NCBI GenBank assembly: GCA_021404565.1
Contig: JAAWWF010000002.1
Span: forward strand, 186,001-250,000
Reading direction: 5' to 3'
Length of the DNA: 64,000 nt
Source of the DNA: Roseivirga sp.
GTDB taxonomy: Bacteria > Bacteroidota > Bacteroidia > Cytophagales > Cyclobacteriaceae
Below are positions 33,374 to 42,598 of the stretch, piece after piece. Below the pieces are notes generated by a model. The model searched no databases. It saw only the letters and a list, made by a program, of their open reading frames with translations, and was not told the origin of the DNA. The translations under genes were made by a program, and so were the position numbers. The first letter of the stretch is position 1. Each line of letters starts with the position of its first letter.

Positions 33374-34483
33374 ATGACTATCTGGGTATTACTCTTTTTT
33401 GCCGTTGCCTTTCAAGGCATTTTTCTTTCCACCATTCTATTTGCCAGGAAACGCAGCAACCAGGCGAATGTCTATTTGGCCTGGCTTATTCTCCTGTTTT
33501 CTTTGTCCATCGTAGATACCGTTATTTTCTGGACTACCTGTGATTGTGAGAACCCTGGGTGGTTGGGTATAAGCCTGATATTTACATTTTTGTACGGCCC
33601 TCTTTTTTACTTCTATTTGACGGCCTTTGAAAAGCAGACTCCTGGCTTGAAAAACCGCTGGAGGCATTTCATAGTTGCTTTGATTGTGCTGGCCTGGCAT
33701 GCTCAGTTTATTATCCTCAAGCTGACAAAACCTCAATTGATTGCTGAGTGGAATGCAGGCCTGTTCAATTCTTACCTGCTGCCCTTAGCTGGCCTTACTT
33801 CCTTGCTCTTTTATGCTTATCTCAGCTATAAATTGGTGCTTCGTCTCGAGAAAAAGCATGCTGTCAGGATTATAAAATCGTGGCATTGGCTGGGGTTGAT
33901 ATTCAAGGCGTATTTGCTTTTTGTGGCATTTCATTTCCTATACTTTGCCAGCATAGCATTGGGTAGATCAACCAGGGTTTCGGATATCGTGATTGTCTTA
34001 GGCTATTCGACATTTATCTACTCAATTGGGTATTTAGCCCTGAAAACAAGCAAGTTATTCAATGGTATCAAGGTGGATACCAGCAAGTACCAAAGCACTT
34101 CACTGCCTAAGAGTTTTTCAAGGTCGATGTTCGAGAAATTAGAGGCCCATATGAGATCACATAAGCCTTATAAGCAGAATGAGATCAAACTTGCAGGGCT
34201 GGCCGAAGAGCTTTCTCTGGCTCCTCATCAGCTTTCACAGGTAATAAACGAACATGCCAACCGAAACTTTGCTGAGTATATAAATACCTACAGGACTGAT
34301 GAGGCCATTGTGCTCATATCACAAATAGACAGGGTAAACGAATTGGCCTTTGAGGTGGGTTTTAATAATAGAACAAGTTTCAATAGAGCATTCAAGAAGA
34401 AGACAGGTCTTACACCTACAGATTTTAAAAAGAACATGAAAGAGGGCCGGGAGGGGCATTTGTCAACGATTAAACCCATTTGA
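33374..34483 (+). CDS. AraC-family regulator with membrane sensor domain
   Basis: 369 residues from ATG 33374. The longer frame from 33281 would add a non-conserved leader; starting at MTIWVLLFFAVAFQGIFL gives the usual N-terminal TM helix. About seven TM helices occupy residues 1-235, then a cytoplasmic AraC/XylS DNA-binding domain with two helix-turn-helix motifs (about 265-360), including LAGLAEELSLAPHQLSQVIN and EVGFNNRTSFNRAFKKKTG. Such membrane AraC regulators in Bacteroidota control nearby genes in response to an unknown signal. It is followed by a strong hairpin (34508-34532). The start lies just past the mnmE relic, within the accessory block. Confidence 0.87.
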   Translation: MTIWVLLFFAVAFQGIFLSTILFARKRSNQANVYLAWLILLFSLSIVDTVIFWTTCDCENPGWLGISLIFTFLYGPLFYFYLTAFEKQTPGLKNRWRHFIVALIVLAWHAQFIILKLTKPQLIAEWNAGLFNSYLLPLAGLTSLLFYAYLSYKLVLRLEKKHAVRIIKSWHWLGLIFKAYLLFVAFHFLYFASIALGRSTRVSDIVIVLGYSTFIYSIGYLALKTSKLFNGIKVDTSKYQSTSLPKSFSRSMFEKLEAHMRSHKPYKQNEIKLAGLAEELSLAPHQLSQVINEHANRNFAEYINTYRTDEAIVLISQIDRVNELAFEVGFNNRTSFNRAFKKKTGLTPTDFKKNMKEGREGHLSTIKPI

Positions 34484-34507
34484 TCTGATGCCATAACAGC
34501 TCTTAAT

Positions 34508-34532
34508 AATTCAGCCCTTTACGGGCTGAATT
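34508..34532. terminator. Bidirectional terminator-like hairpin
   Basis: AATTCAGCCC (34508-34517), loop TTTAC, GGGCTGAATT (34523-34532): a perfect 10-bp stem between the convergent AraC and hydrolase genes. AT-rich flanks on both sides supply short U stretches. A good candidate for termination in both directions. Confidence 0.65.
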
Positions 34533-34583
34533 AAATGAGCGTGTCCAATCGTGCCCTGTAAAAGGGAATGCCTCAGGTAATAA

Positions 34584-35621
34584 TTATTGGTTTACAGATA
34601 ATGAGTCTGTTTTGAGTCTTTCATACATTTCTCTGATCTCACTGAGAACTACAGCAGGTTGATCAAAATGGATGTAATGTCCAGATTCAGGCACCCCCAC
34701 AAACTTACCCCTGGTGCTAATGGCCGCGATTTCTTTCTGCATCCCCACCCATGCCTTCTGGCCTTCAATCAATTGTTCCTGGGTAATAAAGCCTACCTGC
34801 GAAGCATCAGGCGGGTCTACTGCCCCGAGTACGGTCAAGGGTAGATCTCCTAAGGATGTCACCTGTGCGGCCTGTTCGAGGCTCTCCAGAATGTTAGTGA
34901 ACTCGGTGAGTACTGTAGAAATGCTGCCGGCAGAAACCTTGTAGAGCGCAGCTTGTTTTTCAGGGGCCAGCTGTGGAAAGTTTAGCTCTCTTTTCATCAC
35001 ATTGCGCATAATGCCCACTTTGCGCAATAGGGGAACAGTTTTGAGTAACCATGTGGGAGGGAGGCTGAAACTTTCATTGGCAGGTAGCCTTTCAAACTGC
35101 TCCGGATGTGAAGAGTCGACCAGCACCAGGCCGGCCATTTCATCGAAGTACCTCTTTGCATACAATCTTGCATAAGGACCTCCCATCGACCATGCTACCA
35201 GCAAATAAGGCCCGTTCTCTCCCGATTTTGATATAAGTGCGTGTAGCTCATCTACGAGCTTATCAGCCACCCTGGGGCCTGGTCCGATTTCACTCCAGGC
35301 GATTCCGGCACGGTCATAAGTACAGACACGTCCGAATGAGGCAATTGAGTCAATTAAACCCGACCACAAAATAGAACCACCCATGGGGTCTAAACCTGCC
35401 TCTAAAATAATCGTGGGTGCTCCTTCTTTGGCTTCTCCACGACAGTCAAGGTGAAGCTTGTGAGAGCCTACAGAAATCATTTCACCTGGAGGCGGAAATT
35501 CCTTTAGTGCACTTTTCCGGGCGATGCGTTCGTAGATACCGCCACCAATGGCACCCACTATGAGCAAACCAACCAGTGATAGTGCGATGAGCTTTAATAC
35601 TTTTTTGACCTTCTTTTTCAT
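34584..35621 (-). CDS. Alpha/beta hydrolase, membrane anchored
   Basis: 345 residues. A basic N-terminus and TM helix (VLKLIALSLVGLLIVGAIGG) anchor the enzyme. The hydrolase fold shows IILEAGLDPMGG (oxyanion region), TYDRAGIAWSE, nucleophile Ser145 in LVAWSMGGPYARL, and the C-terminal His in VPESGHYIHFDQP. Reaction and substrate cannot be inferred; esterase, lipase or haloalkane-dehalogenase-like members share this layout. Convergent with the AraC gene and divergent from the TPR gene, within the block flanked by mnmE relics. A possible operator palindrome (35750-35767) lies upstream. Confidence 0.87.
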   Translation of the reverse strand: MKKKVKKVLKLIALSLVGLLIVGAIGGGIYERIARKSALKEFPPPGEMISVGSHKLHLDCRGEAKEGAPTIILEAGLDPMGGSILWSGLIDSIASFGRVCTYDRAGIAWSEIGPGPRVADKLVDELHALISKSGENGPYLLVAWSMGGPYARLYAKRYFDEMAGLVLVDSSHPEQFERLPANESFSLPPTWLLKTVPLLRKVGIMRNVMKRELNFPQLAPEKQAALYKVSAGSISTVLTEFTNILESLEQAAQVTSLGDLPLTVLGAVDPPDASQVGFITQEQLIEGQKAWVGMQKEIAAISTRGKFVGVPESGHYIHFDQPAVVLSEIREMYERLKTDSLSVNQ

Positions 35622-35749
35622 ATGTCGACTATTATTAAGTGTTGAGATGATGTTTCTGAATGTGAGACTTGTCCGACATCAATTGAATCGGAGTATGCCT
35701 TCAAATCCCTCATTGAACCTGAAGAAAAGGCTTAGGGGGGCAGTACTGT

Positions 35750-35767
35750 CAACAATTATAATTGTTG
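35750..35767. promoter_or_regulatory. Perfect 18-bp palindrome in the divergent promoter region
   Basis: CAACAATTATAATTGTTG reads the same on both strands and is framed by TG and CA one base further out (35747-35770, one mismatch pair). It sits between the divergent hydrolase and TPR genes, 129 bp and ~186 bp from their starts. A dimeric repressor operator is likely but unproven. Confidence 0.45.
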
Positions 35768-35952
35768 TCAAAAAAGGCAGACTGTGCGAGCTTTTGTCTA
35801 GAAGAGTGCGGAACCCTCAAGATCTCCCTGCAAAACGAACTGACTACAGTAGCGAATTAATGAATCAGCCTTACTGACTAAACCCGGGTATTTTTCCTAA
35901 GCTGTTGACATCCAGTATGCAATTGATGAGATTTGACTTAAAATCAACCGTC

Positions 35953-37089
35953 ATGAGATTACGTCAAATCATTCTGTTGCTGGCCCTTTTTTCGCTTCTC
36001 GATCAAAACAAGGCTTGGGCTCAGAGCTCTGCAGTCATAACAGCCTACAACTACCTAAGAGATAATGATCTGGATCGAGCCAGGGATAATATCGACAAGG
36101 CCATCGACCATGAAAGAACGAAACGTCAGGCAAAAACCTGGTATTACCGGGGAATGATCTATCAGGGCATTCATTTTTCAAATGAACCTGATAAGGTTGA
36201 GGACGCCATTTATGTGGCTGCCGAGTCTTATGAAAAGGCACGTACTCTGGATACCAGGCGCATTGATTCGAATGATCTGGAGAGGCGTTATAAAATGACG
36301 GCTGATGTACTTTTTACAGAGGGTGTGAATTTTTACAATAAAAGGGAGCATGTAAAAGCTGCCGGTTATTTTGAATTCTGTGAGAAAATAAAGCTGAGTT
36401 ATGGAGAAGTTGATTCCCTTGCAGTTTTTAATCAGGGCTTGGCATACGAGTCAGCAGCTAAGTTTGATTTGGCAATCAAACAATACCAAAAAAGCATAGC
36501 CATTGGGTATAATTCCGCAACCTGCTATCAGACCATAGCAAGCATCTATTTAAGAAAAAAAGAAGATGAAAATGCCATAAAAGCAATTGATGAAGGCCTT
36601 GTGAAGTTTCCCAATGATCTTTCTTTACTCACTTCACGAATCAATTTATACCTCCGGTATGGTCAGATGAAAGAGGCACTCAATTATATGGATAGGGCAC
36701 TGATAAATGATTCAGAAAACGCAGTACTGTACTTTTCCCGCGGGACTATCCACGATAACTTCAAGGAGTCGACAAAAGCCGAAGCAGATTATAAAACAGC
36801 CCTGCAAATCAACCCTGAGTACTTTGATGCGAATTACAACCTGGGGGCTCTATATTTTAACCTGGGGGTAGATATAAATAATCAAGCCGGCCTTGAGGAC
36901 GATAACGCTGAATATGAAAAAAAGAAAAATGAAGCTGAAAATTTATTCAGAAAATCTATACCCTATTTAGAAAAAGCCCAGAACATTGAGCCTTCCCATC
37001 AGGCCACTTTGCAATCTCTGATGCAGTTATATGTACGCTTGAATATGACAGAAAAATACGAAGCGGTAAAGGCCAAACTGGGTAATTGA
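35953..37089 (+). CDS. Secreted TPR-repeat protein
   Basis: 378 residues from ATG 35953, which gives the signal peptide MRLRQIILLLALFSLLDQN...AWA; in-frame ATGs further upstream only add unrelated residues. The mature part contains about seven tetratricopeptide repeats (for example YKTALQINPEYFDANYNLGA, FDLAIKQYQKSIAIGY). TPR proteins of this kind act as periplasmic scaffolds in Bacteroidota. No catalytic motif. Located in the block bounded by the two mnmE relics, convergent with the carboxypeptidase-regulatory-domain gene. Partner unknown. Confidence 0.82.
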   Translation: MRLRQIILLLALFSLLDQNKAWAQSSAVITAYNYLRDNDLDRARDNIDKAIDHERTKRQAKTWYYRGMIYQGIHFSNEPDKVEDAIYVAAESYEKARTLDTRRIDSNDLERRYKMTADVLFTEGVNFYNKREHVKAAGYFEFCEKIKLSYGEVDSLAVFNQGLAYESAAKFDLAIKQYQKSIAIGYNSATCYQTIASIYLRKKEDENAIKAIDEGLVKFPNDLSLLTSRINLYLRYGQMKEALNYMDRALINDSENAVLYFSRGTIHDNFKESTKAEADYKTALQINPEYFDANYNLGALYFNLGVDINNQAGLEDDNAEYEKKKNEAENLFRKSIPYLEKAQNIEPSHQATLQSLMQLYVRLNMTEKYEAVKAKLGN

Positions 37090-37136
37090 ACTACTATTAT
37101 GATTTAGCCTTTTTCTTTTTGATCCGAAGATTACCC

Positions 37137-38156
37137 TCAGTCCTCCTGGTCGTATACGTAACCGAATATCTCCAGATAAGGAGAATTGGTCAGGGAGCGG
37201 TAAGAGGCATAGCTTCTTACTTTGTAAAGACTGCCATGCCCTCCGGACATGTCAAGGTAGGTCACCTGACGGGCATCATATTTGGCTTGAATTTCCTTTC
37301 TCTGCTTTTTAGTCAGTTGTATTTCTTTAACCGCTTCACCTTCAGGTGAACGAATTACCAGCCTTTTGCCTCCAGATTCAGTGCTCAACGTGTTTTTCCC
37401 GAGGTCGGCAGGCGCTCCATAATCGGTCCAGTTGATTCTGGTGGCTAGTTGGTTCTCCCTTTGCTCAGCACTGATTATCCACTCGAAGCCCATGAAAAAA
37501 TCACCTTCGGCCCAAATTTTCGATTCACCCAGGTCAATTTCAATTAAGCCTTTTTTGACACCTGACTCAGCAATGAATGATTCTTCAATCAGACGTTCAC
37601 CTGGCTCGCCAGTATCGCTCACATCGTAGAAATTGAACCGGATTTTAAAGTTTTTGACATTATTTCTACCAATTCTCAGTTTGACCTGGTTGAGTCTGTA
37701 TAGGCCATTATCAAGTGAGATTTTAGTGAGTATTTCTGTTCCACCACCGCTATCTCCAAACCAGACGGTTCCCTTTTTAGAAGACTTTTCTGTTTTGAAG
37801 ATCAGTGTTTCTCTCGCTGATTTGCCTGAAACAACCACTTCTTCCAGCTGGGTGATTTTTTCTCTAAGCCTTACTTTCAAAACTTGGGTGAGATCAGTTC
37901 TGGAAAGGTCGATTCCAACTTCATCAAAGCCTATAGCCGATACTTTTAGCTGAGCGTTCAAAAACTCTTCAGGGATATTTAGTGAGAAGCTCCCGTCTTC
38001 AAAGCTTGCTGTTCCGATGCTTTGTTCGGGTATGCCGATATGCGCAAAGGCTATGGGTTCATCGTCCTGGTCTAATACAATACCCTGAATTCGGGTTTGT
38101 CCGGTGGCTATGTGAAATGCAATAAGAATTGAAAACAGGAAGAGTGCGCATCTCAT
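37137..38156 (-). CDS. Carboxypeptidase-regulatory-like domain protein, secreted
   Basis: 339 residues from ATG 38156. The frame stays open to 38276, but the extra 40 residues show no signal character, while MRCALFLFSILIAFHIATGQ is a clear signal peptide. A CarboxypepD_reg-like beta-sandwich (about 22-110; IQGIVLDQDDEPIAFAHIGI, FEDGSFSLNIPEEF) is followed by a beta-rich C-terminal part of unknown fold. In Bacteroidota such domains occur at the N-terminus of TonB-dependent transporters, but here no plug or barrel follows. It lies directly beside the nearer mnmE relic. Function unknown. Confidence 0.78.
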   Translation of the reverse strand: MRCALFLFSILIAFHIATGQTRIQGIVLDQDDEPIAFAHIGIPEQSIGTASFEDGSFSLNIPEEFLNAQLKVSAIGFDEVGIDLSRTDLTQVLKVRLREKITQLEEVVVSGKSARETLIFKTEKSSKKGTVWFGDSGGGTEILTKISLDNGLYRLNQVKLRIGRNNVKNFKIRFNFYDVSDTGEPGERLIEESFIAESGVKKGLIEIDLGESKIWAEGDFFMGFEWIISAEQRENQLATRINWTDYGAPADLGKNTLSTESGGKRLVIRSPEGEAVKEIQLTKKQRKEIQAKYDARQVTYLDMSGGHGSLYKVRSYASYRSLTNSPYLEIFGYVYDQED

Positions 38157-38304
38157 AGTGGGCAGTTTTAAAACAGATGCAAGGGAAGGATCGATGGTTG
38201 CTTGACCGGGAGCAAATTCCAATTTGCCGATCCACCAATTCCACTCTGTTGTAGCACCTCTGTGTGCATTGGTCATTGTTAGCCCAATCCAGACCTGCCC
38301 GGCT

Positions 38305-38718
38305 TAATCCCAATACGGATTTGGAGAAAATATTAGCCAGCAAATCATCCGTGGCGATTTCACCCAGGTAGTGGAGGCTTTGGCAGATGTCCATGGCTAC
38401 AAAGTCATCGGTGACCTGATTGTCCAAACCGTTGATCACATCCATTAGGTCATTACGGGTTTGCAGCAGGGAGTCGTAGTGGCGGATATTGGTGCCGACA
38501 GTATAACCGCGTTAGAACTTGTCGAGGTTGACGAGCTCGAGGACACGCTCTTTCAATGTGTCTACATGAGCTCTGTCTTTGGCAGAGAGAAAGAGCATAT
38601 CAGGATGCTGGTTTTGTAGTTGCTCTATCAGGGATTCATCTACCTGATCCAGCTTATTACCCAGCTTCATAAAGGGCACTCCAGTATTCTCGAGCAGATT
38701 GATTTCCTGGTTCACTTT
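38305..38718 (-). pseudogene. Duplicated mnmE 3'-end fragment (near copy)
   Basis: Reverse-strand copy of the last ~143 codons of mnmE, closely matching the intact gene (LENTGVPFMKLGNK, DESLIEQLQ, HPDMLFLSAKD, VNLDKF, TNIRHYDSLLQTRN, GLDNQVT). It is broken by an in-frame TAA after VNLDKF, by loss of the TGEI segment, and by a one-base deletion just before the FCIGK terminus. No start codon belongs to it. Its left end coincides with the very end of mnmE and its right end adjoins the FkbM gene stop. Confidence 0.93.
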
Positions 38719-38737
38719 CAGTATATAGCTACAGCCG

Positions 38738-39571
38738 TTACCATCCCTCATTGGTAAACACCAGTGACGTAAATCCATTAAGTATCTCATAATCGATTAA
38801 CTCTTTTGAGGAGATTAATTCACCATTTTCGCGATAGATGAAGGAGTAGAAGCTAAGGCTCTCCAAGAGTGTTTTTAGTTGATCTACAGCTCTTTTTCTT
38901 GTACGTGTCAAAACAAATTTCATTGACAATCTTCGATCCAGAAAGCTGACTACTCTTCTAACTTGTCGGTGTTTATAATTTTCCTTCAGGATAGACTCAA
39001 ATAAATAAGGAAAATGAAAAGACAGATACAGCGTAGGTTGATATGTCTTTAGAACATTTTGAATTGCAGGAATAACAGAGAATTCTCCCCCTTCAATATC
39101 TACCTTGATGAGGCCTATATCTTGAATATCTTTTTCTTTAATAAAATCCTCTAATAACAAAGCTTCTACTTCTACCTGGGCACCTTTATCCCATGACCTG
39201 GAAAGCATACTTGATGCAGAATCACCAAAATTATTTCTACAGTAAATATTCAGATTTTCTCCATCCGCAGTGACTGCTTTCTCAACTAAATCGATTTTTT
39301 TCTTCAAAACAGGGTTAAGCGATAGGTTTTCTTTTAATTCCCTCACTGCAATGGGATCTGGCTCAAAAGAATAGACGTTTTTCGCGGTAAAGGCAGCATA
39401 AAGAGATACAGAACCTATCCATGCCCCTATATCCAAAAACGAGTCGTTTTTTATAAAACGGTTTAGAATCTTGAAGGTATTGGGTTCCCAACTTCCATCA
39501 GCAACCGCTTGCCAATAGTCTGCTCTTTTGTCTATTCGAATAGTTTGATCATAGATTTGGACTGTTTTCAT
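38738..39571 (-). CDS. FkbM-family SAM-dependent methyltransferase
   Basis: 277 residues from ATG 39571 (MKTVQIYDQTIRI); the frame begins at 39601 but adds only a short leader. Rossmann methyltransferase motifs: SAM-binding FLDIGAWIGSVSLYAA, acidic YSFEPDP, and IGLIKVDIEGGEFSVI, the signature of the FkbM family (PF05050). Members methylate hydroxyl groups on sugars or secondary metabolites. It stands alone between intact mnmE and the near mnmE relic, and its stop lies about 20 bp from the relic, so it looks like cargo inserted downstream of mnmE. Acceptor substrate unknown. Confidence 0.85.
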   Translation of the reverse strand: MKTVQIYDQTIRIDKRADYWQAVADGSWEPNTFKILNRFIKNDSFLDIGAWIGSVSLYAAFTAKNVYSFEPDPIAVRELKENLSLNPVLKKKIDLVEKAVTADGENLNIYCRNNFGDSASSMLSRSWDKGAQVEVEALLLEDFIKEKDIQDIGLIKVDIEGGEFSVIPAIQNVLKTYQPTLYLSFHFPYLFESILKENYKHRQVRRVVSFLDRRLSMKFVLTRTRKRAVDQLKTLLESLSFYSFIYRENGELISSKELIDYEILNGFTSLVFTNEGW

Positions 39572-39808
39572 ATGGTTTGATTTTCTGAAATAAAAGCTCA
39601 AAGTATGTCATGAGAACTAACATTGTTCGGGTCTTCGATGAAATGACCCATTGCCAGGGTAAGAAAACTGAATTGGTAGATAATCAAACTGTGCCATAAA
39701 AGGCATTTTAGGCTAGTCAAAACCTCCACCTTCAAAATATGTGGTCATACATTGACCTTGGTGGACGATCGCTTGAATTTAGAAGGATTATCTGTCTTCG
39801 AGAAGTAA

Positions 39809-41188
39809 TCACTTCCCGATACAAAACTTAGAGAAGATGTTTGCCAGCAAATCATCGGTGGTGATCTCGCCAGTGATTTCACCCAGGTAGTGGAGGCTTT
39901 GGCGGATGTCCATGGCTACAAAGTCATTGGTGACCTGGTTGTCCAACCCGTTGATCACATCCATTAGTGCATTACGAGTTTGCAGCAGGGAGTCGTAGTG
40001 GCGGATATTGGTGACTACCGTATCGCCACGCTTGAATTTGTCGAGGTTGACCAGTTCAAGGATGCGCTCTTTCAATGTGTCTACATGAGCGGTGTCTTTG
40101 GCAGAGAGAAAGAGCATATCAGGGTGCTGAGTTTGCAATTGCTCTATCAAAGATTCATCTACCTGATCCACCTTATTTCCGAGTTTCATAAAGGGTACCC
40201 CGGTATTCTCGAGCCGGTTGATCTCCTGATTCATTTCCACAATGTCCAGATCAGACAGGTCGAAAAGGTAAATGATAAGGGAGGCCTCTTTCATTTTGGC
40301 CTGAGTACGCTCTACGCCCATGGCCTCAATGGTATCGGTAGTTTCACGGAGCCCTGCAGTATCGATAAAACGGAAAGCCACACCACCAATAATCAGTTCA
40401 TCTTCGATAAAGTCTCGGGTAGTACCGGCTATATCTGAAACGATCGCTTTTTCTTCGTTGAGCAAAGCATTGAGTAGGGTAGACTTGCCGGCATTAGGCT
40501 TACCGGCTATTACGGTTGGTACGCCATTCTTGATCACATTCCCCAGATCAAAGCTCTTGATCAGGGCATTGATAACGACCAGCAGGCGATCTATTAGTTT
40601 CTTTAAGTCCTCTCGGCTGGCAAACTCCACATCCTCTTCGCCAAAGTCCAGCTCCAGCTCTATCATAGATGCAAAGTGGATGAGCTCATCGCGCAGGCGT
40701 TTGATCTCATCTGAGAAGCCACCCCGCATTTGGTTGAGGGCTGCCTGGTGGCTGGCTTCCGAATCAGCGTTGATCAGGTCGGCTACAGCTTCTGCCTGTG
40801 CCAGGTCAAACTGCCCATGCATAAAGGCGCGCTTAGTGAACTCACCAGGCCTGGCGGGGCGGGCTCCATTACGGACGAGCAATTGTATGATCTGCCGGAT
40901 AATGTAATTAGACCCGTGGCAGGAAATCTCCACTACGTCCTCTTTGGTAAAGGACTTAGGGGCGATAAAAAGGGAAATAAGTACCTCATCCAGTATCTTG
41001 TCTTTATCCCTGATTGTACCAAAATGAATCGTATGCGAAGCCTGTTGGGTCAGGTCCTTACCCTTAAAAACCTTATTGACGATACTTATGGCCTCTTTTC
41101 CCGAAAGGCGAATTACGCCAATGGCGCCAATACCCTGGGGGGTTGACAGGGCTACAATAGTATCTTCATTGGAGGCGAATGCTTGCAT
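39809..41188 (-). CDS. mnmE: tRNA modification GTPase MnmE (TrmE)
   Basis: 459 residues, full length. With MnmG it installs the (carboxymethyl)aminomethyl group at C5 of wobble U34 in certain tRNAs, using 5-formyl-THF. Seen: N-terminal formyl-THF-binding domain (STPQGIGAIGVIRLSG, DEVLISLFIAPKSFTKEDVVE split), helical domain, G domain inserted around 220-380 with G1 GKPNAGKS (229-236), IAGTTRD, G3 DTAG and a NK-type G4 at GNKVDQ, and the invariant C-terminal FCIGK. Cytosolic homodimer. The gene's 3' end is a known integration site for islands of the SGI1 type in other phyla, and here two decayed copies of it lie downstream. Confidence 0.97.
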   Translation of the reverse strand: MQAFASNEDTIVALSTPQGIGAIGVIRLSGKEAISIVNKVFKGKDLTQQASHTIHFGTIRDKDKILDEVLISLFIAPKSFTKEDVVEISCHGSNYIIRQIIQLLVRNGARPARPGEFTKRAFMHGQFDLAQAEAVADLINADSEASHQAALNQMRGGFSDEIKRLRDELIHFASMIELELDFGEEDVEFASREDLKKLIDRLLVVINALIKSFDLGNVIKNGVPTVIAGKPNAGKSTLLNALLNEEKAIVSDIAGTTRDFIEDELIIGGVAFRFIDTAGLRETTDTIEAMGVERTQAKMKEASLIIYLFDLSDLDIVEMNQEINRLENTGVPFMKLGNKVDQVDESLIEQLQTQHPDMLFLSAKDTAHVDTLKERILELVNLDKFKRGDTVVTNIRHYDSLLQTRNALMDVINGLDNQVTNDFVAMDIRQSLHYLGEITGEITTDDLLANIFSKFCIGK

Positions 41189-41241
41189 GCGGCAAAATTA
41201 ACCAATTGCCTTTTGTCACCGCTGATTCTTCTGATAAAAGT

Positions 41242-42444
41242 CTATTGGTTGAAATGCCTTCGGTTAATAGAAAAGAGCGAGTCAGGCTGATCGTTCAATG
41301 CCGATTTATCACTTTCATTCCCCATTAAGTAAGCATTCAGCGCTTGCAGGATCATTTCAGCTGTTTTCAGATAGCCTTCGCCTTTTTCACCTTTAGAGTA
41401 AACCTCAGCATGGAATTGTGCCTGCCCGGCCCGAAAGGCTGAATCATTGGAAACTGCATGTAGATATTGAAATGAACCCCCAAAGTCACGATGGTCCATG
41501 GCTTTAAAGCGATAGAGGTAGGCATCTGCGGACTGGCCCATCCAGTGGTATACCATGGTGTCCAGCTTTATCTGGGCGTCAGCCCTGCCTCGCTGGCTCA
41601 GCTGCATGTATGCTCCTTTGGCCGGTTGATCGTAAATACGCTGAAACTGAGCTACAGCCTGAGGAAAGTAAGTTTGTGAACCATCCATACTGATCATCAG
41701 CCTGGCTTCTTTTTCAATGCCCATTAGGGTAGTAGCGAAGCCTCCCCAGCTAAAGCCGGAAGTGGCCACCTTATCCGTATCCACGTAGGGGCGTTGGGTG
41801 ATAGTGTTATGCAGTAACTGAAAGTCAGCTAATTGAGCTGCAATACCCAAGGAGTCAGGAGTCATGCCGGGGCGATCAGTGCCCACACTGGCAATGGCCG
41901 CTATGATGTAACCATGGCTGGCGAGGTATTCCCAGATGGCTGAGTTTTCGTGGATGCCTGCATTAAAACTGGCCGCATAGAGTAGGAGGGGATGCTTACC
42001 CGATTGCACCTCGGTCTGGTCAAAAGCGCGAACTGGCAGGTCCATTACTCTCAGGGCTTCAGATTCTTCTACACTAAAAAAGGTTTCGGCACCCGCAGTA
42101 AATCCGCCTTTGAGCCAGGTCATGGTAGTATCATTTACAGTCACTCCATCATGTTGAGAATCGGCCAGAAGGTAGTCTTTGTAGTTGATTTGCTCTGAGT
42201 TTTCTGAAAGGCTTGCCGGATACCACATGCCTATGAGCAGTGGCCTTTTGTCCATACCGTTGAAAGTTCTGGATTCATCCCAGTGCAGTTCCGAGTGAAA
42301 ACCAACCGGGTATTCACCCATGGGCAGATCATAGAATTTAAAACCGCTGTAATCAAAGTCTTCATAGCTGAATGACGGTGTTGACTCACAGGAAAACAAA
42401 TTGGCCATGAGGCCCAGGATCAGCAGCATTGCGAAGAATTTCAT
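41242..42444 (-). CDS. Alpha/beta hydrolase lipoprotein (dienelactone/PAF-acetylhydrolase-like)
   Basis: 400 residues with a lipoprotein signal (MLLILGLMANLFSC, Cys about 19). Hydrolase features: LLIGMWYPASLSENS near the start, KHPLLLYAASFNAG, and nucleophile Ser in VATSGFSWGGFATTLMGI. A GxSxGG nucleophile elbow and the LIGMWYPA segment recall PAF-acetylhydrolase and dienelactone hydrolase relatives. Substrate unknown; an ester or amide at the cell envelope is likely. It lies 53 bp upstream of mnmE on the same strand and could be transcribed with it. Confidence 0.8.
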   Translation of the reverse strand: MKFFAMLLILGLMANLFSCESTPSFSYEDFDYSGFKFYDLPMGEYPVGFHSELHWDESRTFNGMDKRPLLIGMWYPASLSENSEQINYKDYLLADSQHDGVTVNDTTMTWLKGGFTAGAETFFSVEESEALRVMDLPVRAFDQTEVQSGKHPLLLYAASFNAGIHENSAIWEYLASHGYIIAAIASVGTDRPGMTPDSLGIAAQLADFQLLHNTITQRPYVDTDKVATSGFSWGGFATTLMGIEKEARLMISMDGSQTYFPQAVAQFQRIYDQPAKGAYMQLSQRGRADAQIKLDTMVYHWMGQSADAYLYRFKAMDHRDFGGSFQYLHAVSNDSAFRAGQAQFHAEVYSKGEKGEGYLKTAEMILQALNAYLMGNESDKSALNDQPDSLFSINRRHFNQ

Positions 42445-42598
42445 AGGTCAGGTTTGATGGTGTCAAAGCCAATATACAAATGATAGCTATCAGCCTGATC
42501 GTATCTAAGCCTCTGTTAGGGTGATTAACAGATAAACTCAGGTGAAAGGCGTACCATTTTCGTGGGTCGCCCGTATTATTAATCATAAACACAATACT

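Noticed and set aside
35548-35877. Forward 109-codon frame across the hydrolase start
   Set aside because: It overlaps the well-supported hydrolase N-terminus and the palindrome, and has no domain or signal features.
38157-38445. Longer starts of the carboxypeptidase-regulatory-domain gene and a 128-codon frame starting MDVINGLDNQ
   Set aside because: They are parts of the mnmE relic and its flank; homology to mnmE explains them, and the signal peptide at 38156 fixes the true start.
33155-41188. Calling a defined integrative element with att sites
   Set aside because: No integrase, transposase or exact short direct repeat was found, and the duplicated mnmE part is long, so only a hotspot-like history is claimed.
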